From positions 248,001 through 312,000 of the forward strand of contig JALBYF010000010.1 of the NCBI GenBank assembly GCA_023212725.1: a DNA stretch of 64,000 nucleotides, written 5' to 3'. The notes under the pieces were generated by a model. That model was not told the origin of the DNA, did not search any database, and was given only the letters and a program-made list of their open reading frames with translations. This document shows, piece after piece, positions 23,705 through 36,633 of this stretch. Origin of the DNA: Tranzscheliella williamsii. Lineage: Eukaryota; Basidiomycota; Ustilaginomycetes; Ustilaginales; Ustilaginaceae. The translations under genes and the position numbers were made by a program. Numbering within the stretch: position 1 is the first letter of the stretch; the number at the start of each line of letters is the position of its first letter.

Positions 23705-26014
23705 TTATACATATCGCTCCTCGAGAACAATGCCTTCCTGCTCGAGGCCGAGGCGGATGGGGTCGCAGATGTCCTTGGTGTAGGGGGCGAGGATGCCAGG
23801 TTTGGTAAGCGCCGGGTGGCCCTCGAGGATGAGGCGGGTGGCAATGGCGCAGGGGACGCCGACGAGTTTGGCCATGGACGAGGTGCCGTGCGGGATGCCG
23901 TAGTCGAGCAGGGTGGAGGTGAGCGTCTTGTGCTCGCCGGCGGCGGTCTCGATTTCGAACTTGTGCTGGAGCATGACCATGTCGCGCTCGCCGGGGGCGT
24001 AGGCGCACTTGCTCTCGAGCGTGGCGCAGAGCGAGTCGAGCGGGTTGCCCGCCACCTTGTCCGCCTCCTGTGCCGCAGTGCCGCGCACCGTCACCGGCGT
24101 CTGTGTCGAGAAGAGCCCGATCCACCGCAGACCGCGCAAGATCGTCTCCTCCTCCTGCGCCGAGCTGAAGTCCACCTTGGCTTTGATCGCAGCGATCAGG
24201 TCCCGCTCGGCCGTGGACGAGGCACCCACCATCTTGGCGGTCACTTCGGCCCACGACACCTGCGAGCCGTAGGCAATGAAATCCTTGGCCTCCTCGTCCA
24301 GGAAGCCCAGCTTGACGAGCGCAAGAATAAACTCGGGGAAGCCCTGGTATCGGAGCGTGCCACGGATCACCGTCTCAGCCTCGGGGATGTTGTACCACTC
24401 CTTGAACGGAGTAGAGTCGCGGTTGGGGTAGGCGACAAAGGCAAAGGCAGGGTTGATGTAGAAGCTCTTGGCCGCCGCCATGAGCTCAGGGCCCGAGACG
24501 GTATGCTGCTTGCCGTCCTGCCAGAACTTGGCGGTGTTTCGCAGCGCCAAGAGGACGCCTCGCGAGGACCAGGAGAACTTGTAGCCGAGCGGGTTGTCGG
24601 CAGCCTCGGGGGCGGGCAAGCCTCCGCAGTAGGAGAGGAAAGACTTGATCTTTCCCCCTTCGGCGTGAACGTCGTCGATGGCCTTGACGGCGTACAGGTG
24701 GTCGAGACCGGGGTCGAGACCGATCTCGTTCATGACGGTGATGCCTGCCTTTTTGATCTCGGGCTCCAGGGCACGGATGGCGTCGGAGACGTACGAGGTG
24801 GTAACGACGTTGACCTTGTGCTCGCAGGCGGCCTTGATGACGGCGGCATGGTAGATGTATGGGATGAGCGAGATAACGACATCGTTGCCCTTGATAATGC
24901 TGGAGAGGGCGGCGGGGTCGTTTACGTCGACAGAGGAGGCCGTGGCGTTGTGCAGACCCTGGATCAACCGCTGGGCGTGCTCGATCTTGACCGAGGCGAC
25001 CGTCAGGCTGTACTCTGGGAAGCGATTGACGTATTCGGCAAACGGCTTGGCGACGTAGCCGGAGCCGAGAAGAAGAATCTTTTTAGGGTCGCGCTTGGGC
25101 TGGTTGGGACCATCCCCGGTCGCGATGACACGGCCTGGAGCAGGCGCTCCGTCCTCGATCACCTTTCGAGCGAACTCGGGGACGGTGAAAGAGGCTGTGT
25201 GCACCTGCGAGTTGTAGTACCTGCAATTGGGCACTTCTCGGAGGGGCTGTCGAACGTTTCGGTCGGCATCGAGAGAGCAGACAACAAAACCGATCTGGCC
25301 AGAGGGGTAGGTGGGGATGGTGGTGTAGGCGTAGTCGGCGACGGGGAAGAGCTCCTTGGTGGATCGTCGGAGCTCACCAATCAGGCCGAGATGAATCCAG
25401 ACACACTCGGCCTGGGTGGAGATGTGTCCTCCGGGCTTGAGCGCCTCCTTTAGAAGGGCAAAGTAGGGCTGCTGGAAGAGGACCTCAGCGGGCCCAACGG
25501 GGTCGGAAGAGTCAGTGATAATGACGTCGAAGCTGGCCTTGTTCTTGGGGTCTTTGAGAAAGGCGAAGCCGTCGCCGATGATGACCTTGGACTTGGGATG
25601 AGTGAGACCCTGGGCCATGTTGGGCAGATACTGCTTGGAGACACGGGGGACAGCCTCGTCAATGTCGCAAAGAATGGCCTCCTTAACGGTGTCGTGCTTG
25701 ACGACCTCGCGAAGGACACCGCCGTCACCACCGCCAATCACAAGCACGCGCTCGGGGTTAGGGTGCGAGGCGAGCGGAAGGTGGGTGATCATCTCCTGGT
25801 AGGCAAACTCATCTCGCTCGGTGCACTGGATGACGCCATCGAGGACGAGGACATTGCCAAAGGTGGTCGACTCAAAGACGAGGACGTCCTGGTAGAGAGA
25901 CTTCTCGTGATGGAGAATGCGCTGCACCTGGAGGGTCATAGCCTGGCCGGGCCACTGCGGGTTGGCCTCGTGAAACCAACCATCTCGGATGTTGGGGTGA
26001 GTGATGACGCCCAT
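23705..26014 (-). CDS. SPE3-LYS9: Spermidine synthase-saccharopine dehydrogenase fusion
   Basis: Single exon, 769 aa. Residues about 1-290 are a spermidine synthase: an N-terminal beta region ([17 protein letters not shown]), the aminopropyltransferase core [15 protein letters not shown], and [12 protein letters not shown]. It transfers the aminopropyl group of decarboxylated AdoMet to putrescine. From about residue 315 a second enzyme begins with a Rossmann loop ([17 protein letters not shown]) and continues as saccharopine dehydrogenase (L-glutamate-forming). This joins aminoadipate semialdehyde and glutamate in fungal lysine synthesis ([42 protein letters not shown]). The two are continuous with no stop or intron, matching the chimeric gene known in basidiomycetes such as Cryptococcus. 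Cytosolic. Polyamine and lysine synthesis are thus co-expressed from one locus. Confidence 0.96.
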   Translation of the reverse strand: MGVITHPNIRDGWFHEANPQWPGQAMTLQVQRILHHEKSLYQDVLVFESTTFGNVLVLDGVIQCTERDEFAYQEMITHLPLASHPNPERVLVIGGGDGGVLREVVKHDTVKEAILCDIDEAVPRVSKQYLPNMAQGLTHPKSKVIIGDGFAFLKDPKNKASFDVIITDSSDPVGPAEVLFQQPYFALLKEALKPGGHISTQAECVWIHLGLIGELRRSTKELFPVADYAYTTIPTYPSGQIGFVVCSLDADRNVRQPLREVPNCRYYNSQVHTASFTVPEFARKVIEDGAPAPGRVIATGDGPNQPKRDPKKILLLGSGYVAKPFAEYVNRFPEYSLTVASVKIEHAQRLIQGLHNATASSVDVNDPAALSSIIKGNDVVISLIPYIYHAAVIKAACEHKVNVVTTSYVSDAIRALEPEIKKAGITVMNEIGLDPGLDHLYAVKAIDDVHAEGGKIKSFLSYCGGLPAPEAADNPLGYKFSWSSRGVLLALRNTAKFWQDGKQHTVSGPELMAAAKSFYINPAFAFVAYPNRDSTPFKEWYNIPEAETVIRGTLRYQGFPEFILALVKLGFLDEEAKDFIAYGSQVSWAEVTAKMVGASSTAERDLIAAIKAKVDFSSAQEEETILRGLRWIGLFSTQTPVTVRGTAAQEADKVAGNPLDSLCATLESKCAYAPGERDMVMLQHKFEIETAAGEHKTLTSTLLDYGIPHGTSSMAKLVGVPCAIATRLILEGHPALTKPGILAPYTKDICDPIRLGLEQEGIVLEERYV

Positions 26015-26678
26015 TTTCGATACGATGGACTACAGATCTAAGGACGATGTGGTGGTCTAAAGGCAAGACGCATACGAACCGCCACAGCCTACTTCTGCTT
26101 TCCCGCGCTTAGCCACAACGGCGGCAAGCCACAGCCAACCCTGCCAGAGGCCAAGCCGTTGTCTCCGTCGCGATGGCTCCGTGCGGAAGAGGCCGACTTT
26201 GTGCATTTCTTCTGCCTTTGTGCCACTTTTCCGAGAAATGAAATAAATTTTCTTCTCAGGCACTGTATTCGGGGCAATCCCGAGCAGACTATTCACCGTC
26301 AACTAAGTACACCAGTTGTACCTCAAAGCCCCAAAGTACCCCTCTCGACCGGCAAAACCGCGCATAGATGTATATAGTGCGTAAGATCTCGCCGCGCTCG
26401 CATGTTTGCCGTCAGCGCGTTCTCCGCTACTGTCAGCATAGCGACGGTAGCACTCATCGGCGAAGAGCCGAAAGCCATGCCGGCGCTTTTCCGCGCAGCA
26501 GCAAAACCGATCTAACAACCTTAAGTGGAGTTCTTTACCGCCGACATCCAAAGAAGGTTGGTCCGCGCCCTTCTACTTCTCGTTATCACATTCACATTAC
26601 GGGCAAGCCGATCGATCGTCCTCTTGGGCGTAGCCAGCGTTATCTGTCTGGGCAGATACACTCAATTACAGTGGCAGG
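26015..26678. other. Divergent promoter, SPE3-LYS9 / TAF11
   Basis: 664 bp between divergent starts. No gene or obvious TATA box seen. Confidence 0.45.
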
Positions 26679-28100
26679 ATGTCGCAGCCGCCATCGGCAG
26701 TGCCCGGGTCGGGATCGATAATGGACGTTGCCATGAGCGCAAGTACGGGCGAAGGGGCCCTACCTGCGTCCTTTTTTGACATGCCTATCGACTTCGGCGG
26801 CCATGTAGGCATCGACCACGATCCGCTGCAAGGGCTCACCACGTCGGATGCGTTTAGGGGCATCCCGAGTCTGGATGCGATCGCGGCGGAGCTGTCCACT
26901 GCCGCCCCGCTGCCGCATCTGTCCACTGCTGCCCCGCTGCCGCATCTGGTGCCGGGGGCGAGTCCCGCCGTGTCGGCCTCGGCGGCGGGAGGGACGACAG
27001 CCGTGCCCGCGGGACCATCTACGGAGGCGCCACAGCCGTTGGGTACCAAGGCGAAGAAGGCGCCGAAGCCTAAGGCCGAGGGCGGCGAGCCGAAGCCGAA
27101 AAAGCAAAAGAAGAAGGCGAGCGCGGAAGCGGCGGCGACGGACGGTGTGGCGATGGCGGCTGCGAAGCCCAAGAAGGCGGCGAGCAAGAAGAAGGGGGAC
27201 AAGGAGAAGATGGGCGCGGATGCGGCATCGCCCGCGCCGTTTGCAGCGCCTGCGGCGCCGGACAAGGCTGGGCGGGGGAAGAAGGGCGGCGCGTTCAGGG
27301 GCAGCGGCAAGGCAGGCGGCAAGGGCCGCTCGACCACGGCGCAGTCTGACTCGCGCATGTCGTCGGTCGGCAGGGAGATGGCCACCCCGGCGCTGTCGCG
27401 CGCTGGCAGCCAGCGCGTGCCCGAACGCGACGCTGACGACGAAGAACCCGCCCCCCCGCGCGCTCCCGACGACGACGACGAAGACGAAGAGCAAGACGCC
27501 GACGACGGCGTAGACGAGCTCGGCAACGACCACTTCTCCACCCAGGAGGCCATCTACGCCGCCCAGCAGCGCAACATGGGCCTCCTCTCCATGCTCATGG
27601 ACGATGAACAGCTCGACCGCCACATGGCCTCCCGCCGAGGCGCACTCAACAAGACAAGCGTCCGCAAGGTACGTACACCAGCGCCGCTTCGCACGCAGAA
27701 CGAGCCCCCATCCACCCTTCCGTTGCTCACCCGCGCCCTTGCCTCTATCCTGCTAGTTGGTCAACCACGTCCTCTCGCAGTCCGTCTCCCAGCACGTCGC
27801 CATGGTCATTTCCGGTGTCGCCAAGATTTTTGTCGGCGAAATCGTAGAGCAGGGTAAGTGGTCGCCGCGGCCGTCTGTCGCTCACCCTTGTACTGACATC
27901 CGCTTTCCTGCTGCGCTGCGTCGATCGATGGCCCAGCCCGCGAAATCCAGGCCGCGCGCGCCGAGACCGGGCCCCTAAAGCCGAACCACCTGCGCGAGGC
28001 TCACCGCCGCTACTACCTCCAGCGCGAACGCCCCGGCTACTACCCCCCCGGCACCACCACAGGCTTCCCCGGCCTTGGCAAGCGGCGCCGCATGTTCTAG
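26679..28100 (+). CDS. TAF11: TFIID subunit TAF11, 3 exons
   Basis: Exons 26679-27668, 27757-27853 and 27937-28100 join in phase (GTACGT/CTAG and GTAAGT/CCAG sites) to give 416 aa. The C-terminal about 120 residues form the TAF11 histone-fold: LLSMLMDDEQLDRHMASRRG, then VNHVLSQSVSQHVAMVISG, then AKIFVGEIVEQAREIQ and LKPNHLREAHRRYY. This domain pairs with TAF13 in TFIID at core promoters. The N-terminal about 280 residues are low-complexity Ala/Pro/Lys and acidic sequence, including a two-copy 'STAAPLPHL' repeat (about residues 70-90). Introns fall within the histone-fold. The neighbouring gene on the right is convergent. Confidence 0.9.
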
Positions 28101-28304
28101 CCGGCCCCTCCACTCCCTTTACCCACACCCCGCCTGCCCGCCCTGCCGCGTCTCGCCACTCTCGCCGCCAGACTGGGCTTGTATTTCTATTGCATTTTGT
28201 ACTTGTAGCCAGTGACCTCCAGCGCGACTCGCATTGGCCCCAGGTCGGCATAAGACCGCCGGACAGCCATGCACGGTAAAACAGCCCCTCGATGAGCCCA
28301 GCGA

Positions 28305-30227
28305 TCACAACTTCGAGGTGATCTTCTTCTTCTCGGCAAACATTTCCGCCGGGAGCGACTTGGCCATCTCCCGCATGGTACGGCGCAGGATCTTGCCGGA
28401 CGCAGTCTTGGGAATGACATCAATGCTGTGAGGCAGCAGCAAGGCGCGGTGGCGCGAGAAAAACAACAGCCGGGGCGGGTCAGTTAGGCACGGTATTGTA
28501 GCTGAGCGGCACGGACAGACTTACAACGTGAGGCCGCAGAGATGCTTGTAGCGGACCTTGTTGACGGCAACGAACTTGAGGATGGATTGGCGGATGGCGG
28601 CTTCTTCGTCCTGGCCTCCATTCAGCAGGCGTGCCTTCGCGTCTTGCGTCAGCGCGATAAAGGCAAACGGCAATTCTCCCGCTGCTTCGTCCTGCACCCC
28701 GATCACACCGCAGTCATAGACATCAGGATGGTCGAGGAGGAAGCCCTCGAGCTCGGCAGGCGCCACCTGGAAGCCTTTGACCTTGATCAGCTCCTTGAGC
28801 CGGTCGACGAAGAAGACATGGCCACTCGGGCTGATCTTGACCTCGTCGCCAGTGCGTAGCCAGCCGCCGGGCAGGTAGGTCTCCTTGGTCGACTGTTCGT
28901 TGTTGGTGTACCTCAGCGTGACCTGGGGCCCCTTGAGCCAGAGCTCGCCGAGCTCGTCGTAGCCGACTTCATTCCCTTGCGAGTTAACTACTTTGGCTTC
29001 CGTGTTGGAGATTAGCTTGCCTGCCGAGCCCATTGCCGGCTCTTCGCCGACAGGGAACATGGTGGTCACCGAACAGGTCTCGGTCATGCCGGATCCTTGT
29101 CCCCAGTCGAGTTTGGGGAAGACTTTGGTGAATTGCTTGCTGAGATCGACCGAGAGCGGAGCGGCGCCCACCATGGCGAAACGGCCGCACTTGCGCAGCT
29201 CCTCGAGATAAGGCGGGACGCTTGGGTCCTTACAGAAGAGAACGACCTGGGGAGGCACGAGCCACCAGACGGTGATATTGTTCTTAATGATAGTCTTGAT
29301 CATAGCCTCGATGCCGCGGAACTTGGACATGACCAGGTTGGCGATGCCGGCGAAAAAGACAAAATGGACGCAGGTGGAGAGGCCAAAGATGTGGACCTGA
29401 GGCAGCACACCGAGCGAGACATCTTTGCCGGGGCAGAAGCGGCCAGGCGCGCCTATGGTATTGCCGACCTTGTTGTAGGCCATCATTTGGAGGGTATTCG
29501 AGGTGACGGCATGGTGCTGGATAGCCACTCCCTTGGGTAGGCCGGTGGTGCCTGACGAGAAGCAAAGGAATGCGATCTTGCTCAACGATTCGCCCTTTTT
29601 GAGCCCATGGCGTGATGAGGCCAAGGCAGCGGCTCCTTTGGCCTTGAGAAAGTCACGGCCCTCTTCTATCAGGCCTGCCAAAGTCCAAGCGCCCTGCGTC
29701 TTGCGCTGTACTCGGCCGTAGTTGCTTTCGGAGTACTTGAGCACGGTTATGGGTTCTTGGATCACCACAACATTTTTCCTAGGGATTCCGGCGGCTTGGG
29801 CTGCCTCGTAGCCGTTGTTGAGCGAGATGGGATCCTCGCTGACAAAGAGGAGCTTGCTTGTGGATGCCTCGAGCTGAAAGCTCAACTCTTTTGCAAGGAA
29901 AGCAGGGTTGGCAGGCGAAACGGTGGCGCCAAGCCTATGGGTGGCCCAGAATGCAACGGGCAGATAGATGCTGTTGGTGGCGTAGATGCTAGCTATCGAG
30001 TCGGGGCCAATTCCACAGTGTTCCTTGAGCGCAAGAGAGAGGAGGTCGACATTTTGGCGGACTTCGTCAAAGTTCCACTTGAGCGAGGTCTCTTCATCAA
30101 TGAGGAGCGGTAAGCCAGTCTTGCGAAGATCGGGGCGACTGGGAGGAAAGTAATCAAACATGAACGAGTAGACATCGAGGTCATCCGGAAGATGCTTCAC
30201 CGGCTCGGCCTCGGACGAGAAGATCAT
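28305..30227 (-). CDS. Peroxisomal acyl/aryl-CoA ligase (4CL-like), 2 exons, C-terminal SKL
   Basis: Exon 1 is 30227-28525 and exon 2 is 28425-28305, giving 607 aa. The donor GTAAGT at 28524 and acceptor CACAG restore the frame into FIDVIPKTASGKILRR, the final motif of adenylate-forming ligases, with the catalytic Lys. Earlier motifs are the AMP-binding SSGTTGLPKGV, GWLRTGDEVKI and VDRLKELIKVKGFQVAPAELE. The protein ends KKKITSKL: SKL is a perfect PTS1, so it probably acts in peroxisomes, activating a fatty or aromatic acid to its CoA ester. The ATG at 30227 (MIFSSEAEP...) is preferred. The frame is open upstream to 30419, but that extension looks like leader. Substrate unknown. It is divergent from the BVMO gene. 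Confidence 0.88.
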
Positions 30228-31136
30228 GACGGTTGTGGCGGTGCGTTGCGGGTTGAGATGGCAACGACGACAAGTCCAGAGTGGCGCCGCTCTGTAGGCG
30301 GAAATAACTAGGCAGGATGAGATGCGGAAGGAAAGCAAGGCAGATGGGCAAAGCAACAAGATGCGACCAGCACCCAAGGGAGAACGCAGGACGGCGAACA
30401 GACGGACCGGACTGCACATGCAGCTGCGTCCCCAGGAAGCGCGTAGTCATAGCGTCAACTTCTGGCCAAGTGTGACACCCCCAGCTCGGTTCCTGGCTGC
30501 CAAGCGGAAACGCGCGAGAGATACCCCGGCATTCACATTTCTGTTTCGGCGTGGCTCTATGGTGGATTTTTGATTACAAAGGCGCAGTAGCATTCACCCG
30601 TGCATGTAACAGGCTTGCTCTTGGTGATCACACCGACACTTGATGGTCTGTTGCCCGGTGATCACATTGGCTCTTTGTAGGTCACAGCTGCTAGCCGGAC
30701 AAAGCATCCGAAACGACTGACAACTACAGAGCCTCACTATGCTTGTTCCGCGTATTGAAGCGCGTCAGCGGATTGCGGAACCGCAAAACAGAGGGACGGG
30801 GTAATCCCGCATGTGGGGGATATGCGCAAATACGCAGCTGGACCCTGTCTCTGCCGTAGTCGAACGGGGCTCAAGCGCAGCTTTCCATTCATTTTCCCCG
30901 CACAGAAACGCGCCCTGAACGTTGACGGCGGTGACGCTTTTTAACACTGTCATTGTGATTGATGGAGCGCTGGGCGACTCCTTGCCCCATCATCATGTGT
31001 TTGTTGGACGCTTGCGGAGGGAGACTAGGCTGGTGCTCCTGCAATGTGGCGTGCCAGCTTTCCCGTGTGGGCGGCCGGACCCTGACACTTGGACCCTGCG
31101 CGGAAAGCGGCAATACCGACCTGACCCCCACCTATC

Positions 31137-31169
31137 CCACATAGTTATACTTCTAGTACAACTATGTGG
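31137..31169. promoter_or_regulatory. 33-nt near-perfect palindrome, possible operator or hairpin
   Basis: Arms CCACATAGTT and AACTATGTGG pair perfectly. Inside them, after one mismatched pair (A/C), TACT pairs with AGTA around a TCT loop. That is 14 of 15 possible pairs. Confidence 0.7.
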
Positions 31170-31641
31170 CTGTATTGGCACGCCGTAACTGCGCGGCACA
31201 CCGTACCGTAACTGCGTGGCGCACCATAACTTAATTCATGACTGTGAGTTTGCCAAGTTTTGTGATTGTGATCATTGTGATTCTGTGTAGGTGGGGTGGG
31301 TTTTGTATATCTGCACGGCAGTCAGATGACAGGTTTGACAAGCGACAACAAGCGCGTATCGACATGTTCCCATGCCCTCAAAGCATTCACTTGTGCCGTG
31401 CCGCGCAACTCTCCTTAAGTGCCTGGACTCCTCTCGATCCGGGCTCCGCTTTTAACAGGGCTCTACTTTTAAACAAGTCTCTAACGTCCATTCCTCCTGC
31501 GATGCGCTGCATTGTAGTCTGCTGTCGACGGTGTCATAAGCTGCGGAGAAGGAGCCTGTCGGCACTCTTCCGCTCTGGATGTCAGTGATATGTGTACAGC
31601 CAGCCCTTGTCTCCGCACGGACACGCATCTGATAGCAATGA

Positions 31642-33692
<2,051 letters not shown>

Positions 33693-34226
33693 CTTGCCGC
33701 TTTGTAGAATGCATCCATCCTGCTGCGCTTTTTCGCTCTTGTGGGCCGCGTGTAAGCCCGGCTCGAGGGTTCGAGTGCCTATCGATGCGCCAGCGCGCGT
33801 CTCTTGTCAACAGGCGGAGCTTGCTTGCTACTGGCCGAGACGTCCCCGAGGGCAGTCTCCGGACGCTCATCATCAGTACGCAAACGAGGACAAACGATGA
33901 GAGCATAACAGCACCTATCACGAGAGAGCACCAGCGCGGCGGGCCATCATCCCACCCGACCTAATGAAATGAAAGCGTCCGTAGCCTTGTCCGAGCGCCG
34001 TGTTGAGAATGATGCGAAACAGGCCTGCGCTGTAGTCGCTCCTGGCGGGATGAAATTCTTGGCAATGCCAAGAGTACGAGCTACTGGGTGGGCGCTTCGC
34101 TTTGTGAACGCGGGCCAGAGACAGGCCGTTAGCGCAACAGATGGCGGCGGGAGATAAATAGACAAGCTGTTTGCTCTTTGTGCCACACCTCTCTGCATAC
34201 CGCAGAGTGACCTCGCAACCGCCAGG
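33693..34226. other. Intergenic, upstream of the 163-aa secreted protein
   Basis: No gene seen. A TATA-like GATAAATA is at 34153-34160. Confidence 0.45.
34153..34160 (+). promoter_or_regulatory. TATA-like element before the 163-aa secreted protein
   Basis: GATAAATA, 67 bp upstream of the ATG at 34227. Weak match, but well placed. Confidence 0.3.
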
Positions 34227-34718
34227 ATGAGATTTACCTGCCAGCAGACAAGCGGTCTGCTGATGTCCTTGGTGCTTTTGAGCCGGGCGAGCATGGTGGC
34301 GGGCGGGCTGATCCGCCGTAGCCCCGTCAGGGTGTATTCTGTCGTCGAGTCCATCGTCGGCGATCTGGTCCACGCACCCAACCCCGTCGAGACCGTCGCA
34401 CAAAACGCAGACCGCTGGTTGCAAGACGACTTTGGCCACTGGGTCGACGACGGCCCCCACGACGTGCCTGCACGCGCCACTGACAGGACGGTGCCGGCAC
34501 CCGGCGCCACGTATCGGTCTGGACCCTTGGTCATATCCAACAAAGGCAGCGGCTTGCGCGTGCGCAACAAATCGCGGCACTGGCGTTACATCTCCTTCCA
34601 ACAACGCCCGGGCAACAGATACCGCATTGCGCCTAGTTCTACCGAGACCTTCCAGTTCGGGCTCGCAGGCACTTCCTTCCGCCACTGGAAAGCCATACAC
34701 CCACCCTTTCTGTCTTAG
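34227..34718 (+). CDS. Small secreted protein, unknown function
   Basis: 163 aa, complete ATG to stop. It has a signal peptide (hydrophobic GLLMSLVLLSRASMVAGG, residues 10-27) and a mature part without cysteine. The mature region has an acidic/aromatic segment (DRWLQDDFGHWVDDGPHD) and a basic, beta-rich C-terminal half (YRSGPLVISNKGSGLRVRNK; HWRYISFQQRPGNRYRI). No family recognised. A longer minus-strand frame covers the same bases (33918-34700) but has no motif and no signal peptide, so the plus-strand call is preferred. Candidate effector or cell-surface protein. It lies between the BVMO and the GH16 cluster. Confidence 0.55.
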   Translation: MRFTCQQTSGLLMSLVLLSRASMVAGGLIRRSPVRVYSVVESIVGDLVHAPNPVETVAQNADRWLQDDFGHWVDDGPHDVPARATDRTVPAPGATYRSGPLVISNKGSGLRVRNKSRHWRYISFQQRPGNRYRIAPSSTETFQFGLAGTSFRHWKAIHPPFLS

Positions 34719-34938
34719 TGCTCGTACCTAGTAGTCCCGTACTCCCATGATCATACCTGAGCGCCGCGCTGAGCATCACTAGATGCTCCATTGGCCCGAG
34801 GGCATGGCTGTTCTATACGCCAAGGAAAGGCGACATGGGGCAAGGTATTGTCAATGATGTATGTCTACAGGGCTTGAATGGATGGCCTAGGCGGCGACCG
34901 GCATCGGAGAGCCAAGCAATCGACTGGGACTAAGGCAC

Positions 34939-36633
34939 TCAGCAACCCTGGAGCTTGTTCTTGGGCCAAGTGTACGTCTCGCGTGGAAACGAGGTGAGGT
35001 TTTGGTTCTGGTAGAGTTGCGGATGCGTATTGATAAAGTCGGAGGTCGGGTGGTCGGCCGGATCGCAAGAGAGCCGATCCGTCTGCCCGTCCTTCTGGTA
35101 GACGCGGACATAGTCGATAGCCATGGAAGCGGGGAACCTGATGCCGCCTGTGCCAAAGTTGACCGGCTGGAAGCTGCTCGAAATGGCGAGGTTCATAACG
35201 ATTGCCATGGGCTCTACAGGGATAATGCGTTGGCCAATGTCGAGATCGGGCCGCGGCGGGAATGCCTTCGGGTTCACGGTCCACGAAGGCTTGCCATCCA
35301 CATACCACGTCATCGAACCACTACCATCATAGTTGAAGTCTGGTGTGTATTCGACACCATAGATAACGTAGTCGTTATCCGTCAGATTGAAGCCACGATC
35401 GGGTACCTGCGTCACCGCAGAGACAGCCTCCTGAATCTGCCCGCCAGTATAGGAGTTGAACTCGGTGATATCAGAGTCGTATATCGTGGCGTCTGCCGTA
35501 GTGTTTCCCCAGCTATAGGCATCGTCGAAGGGCGCCACCTGGAGCGATTGAGAGGCGTAGGAATGAGTCTCGCCATGCTTGGTCTGCACCTGCACTTCGA
35601 AAATGTCGATCTCGGGAGCTGAACGACCGACATTGACGTTGGGTCCGGGATGGTCTTCGCCGGAACAGGTGCATGCCGAATATCTCATGCCAGGGAGATA
35701 GGACAATTCACCGCCGTAGGCATATACACCTTTGGAATTTAGGGCGAGATCAGGACCGCTACCGTTGACGTAGGTCTGGTTGGGTAGAATGCCAGTGTCG
35801 CACGACTGATACGAGTAGGGCCAAGTTCCTTCGGTGGAAGCAAGGTAGCCCGGCCTACCCAGATTGCCCATAAGCCAAACGGCGGGCCAGAATCCGCTCG
35901 AGCTGGGCGAACCTGGCAGCTTGACGTTAAACTCAATGTAACCTCCCTGGAAGCAAAACTTGTTCCAGGACTGGATCATGCCGGAACGGAAATTTTTGTT
36001 GTGCAATTCATGCTCCTCAAAAGAGATGACCATCGCACCGTTGGTGGTGTTGACCGCCTCGGGCGAGTACCACTCGTAATCGCCAGTACCCGAATACCAA
36101 AGATCGACAGCAGTCCAGAAGGGGTCGTCTCCAGGCCAGAAGGTCCTACCTTCGACATTGAACTCGTCGCTGAATACGAGATGGTAGGAGGACTTATCGG
36201 AGCCACTGGTCCAAGTTTGGGCGTCCGGAGGTGTGTCTGTGTCTATCAGGTTGGCGAGCGGGAGTTCGGGTACCTGGCCACTACCGTTGGTACCGCCGAG
36301 GCCAAAGGCGCCCTTGGTGCTATTGTCGTACATATTGCGGACCTTGACCAGGACGGGATAGCCGAGGAAGAGCATGAGCAGCGAGAGCGCGAGCAGAGTG
36401 AGGGTGAGAATATTGAGAAAGCCTCGCACACTCCATGCATGGGAAGAGGAGTCCCACTTGGTGTCGATCTGATGAAGGTAGTCATCCTCGTCATCGGTCA
36501 AGGTGGAGGGTGCTAGCTGATAGCGCGTGGTGTTTGGACCATCGGTTTGGGGTGCCAAGAGGTGCTCATTGTGGCCGGATGAGCCCCCGCTAGAAGCAGG
36601 GCTAGCATAGCCTGCGGCCTGATGCAAGGGCAT
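34939..36633 (-). CDS. KRE6/SKN1-type GH16 membrane protein, paralogue 1
   Basis: 564 aa from the ATG at 36633-36631. The cytoplasmic N-terminus is acidic (TLTDDEDDYLHQ), a single transmembrane helix spans about 71-95 (LNILTLTLLALSLLMLFLGY), and the lumenal SKN1/KRE6 domain follows. The GH16 catalytic signature is intact as EIDIFE (E341, D343, E346). Many aromatic residues line the predicted cleft (FWPGDDPFWTAVDLWY). Kre6/Skn1 proteins are type II ER/Golgi membrane proteins needed for beta-1,6-glucan in the cell wall. The open frame upstream to 36954 is probably leader. It ends in KNKLQGC, like paralogue 3, so those two are the closer pair. It is divergent from paralogue 2. Confidence 0.93.
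   Translation of the reverse strand: MPLHQAAGYASPASSGGSSGHNEHLLAPQTDGPNTTRYQLAPSTLTDDEDDYLHQIDTKWDSSSHAWSVRGFLNILTLTLLALSLLMLFLGYPVLVKVRNMYDNSTKGAFGLGGTNGSGQVPELPLANLIDTDTPPDAQTWTSGSDKSSYHLVFSDEFNVEGRTFWPGDDPFWTAVDLWYSGTGDYEWYSPEAVNTTNGAMVISFEEHELHNKNFRSGMIQSWNKFCFQGGYIEFNVKLPGSPSSSGFWPAVWLMGNLGRPGYLASTEGTWPYSYQSCDTGILPNQTYVNGSGPDLALNSKGVYAYGGELSYLPGMRYSACTCSGEDHPGPNVNVGRSAPEIDIFEVQVQTKHGETHSYASQSLQVAPFDDAYSWGNTTADATIYDSDITEFNSYTGGQIQEAVSAVTQVPDRGFNLTDNDYVIYGVEYTPDFNYDGSGSMTWYVDGKPSWTVNPKAFPPRPDLDIGQRIIPVEPMAIVMNLAISSSFQPVNFGTGGIRFPASMAIDYVRVYQKDGQTDRLSCDPADHPTSDFINTHPQLYQNQNLTSFPRETYTWPKNKLQGC

Noticed and set aside
23690..25453. 587-aa plus-strand frame opposite SPE3-LYS9
   Set aside because: Antisense shadow; no recognisable motifs against two intact enzyme domains on the minus strand.
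26666..27623. Long minus-strand frames opposite TAF11 (295 and 287 aa)
   Set aside because: Low-complexity mirror of the Ala/Lys-rich TAF11 N-terminus.
31238..31588. 116-aa frame upstream of the BVMO
   Set aside because: Lies in repeat-rich promoter DNA with no motif.
33765..33785. GGTTCGAG-like tRNA B-box
   Set aside because: The B-box match is imperfect and no A-box or cloverleaf arms are found at the right distance. No tRNA gene was supported anywhere in the window.
33918..34700. 260-aa minus-strand frame opposite the 163-aa secreted protein
   Set aside because: Longer, but without signal peptide, domain or promoter. The plus-strand frame has a signal peptide and TATA-like element. Not fully excluded.
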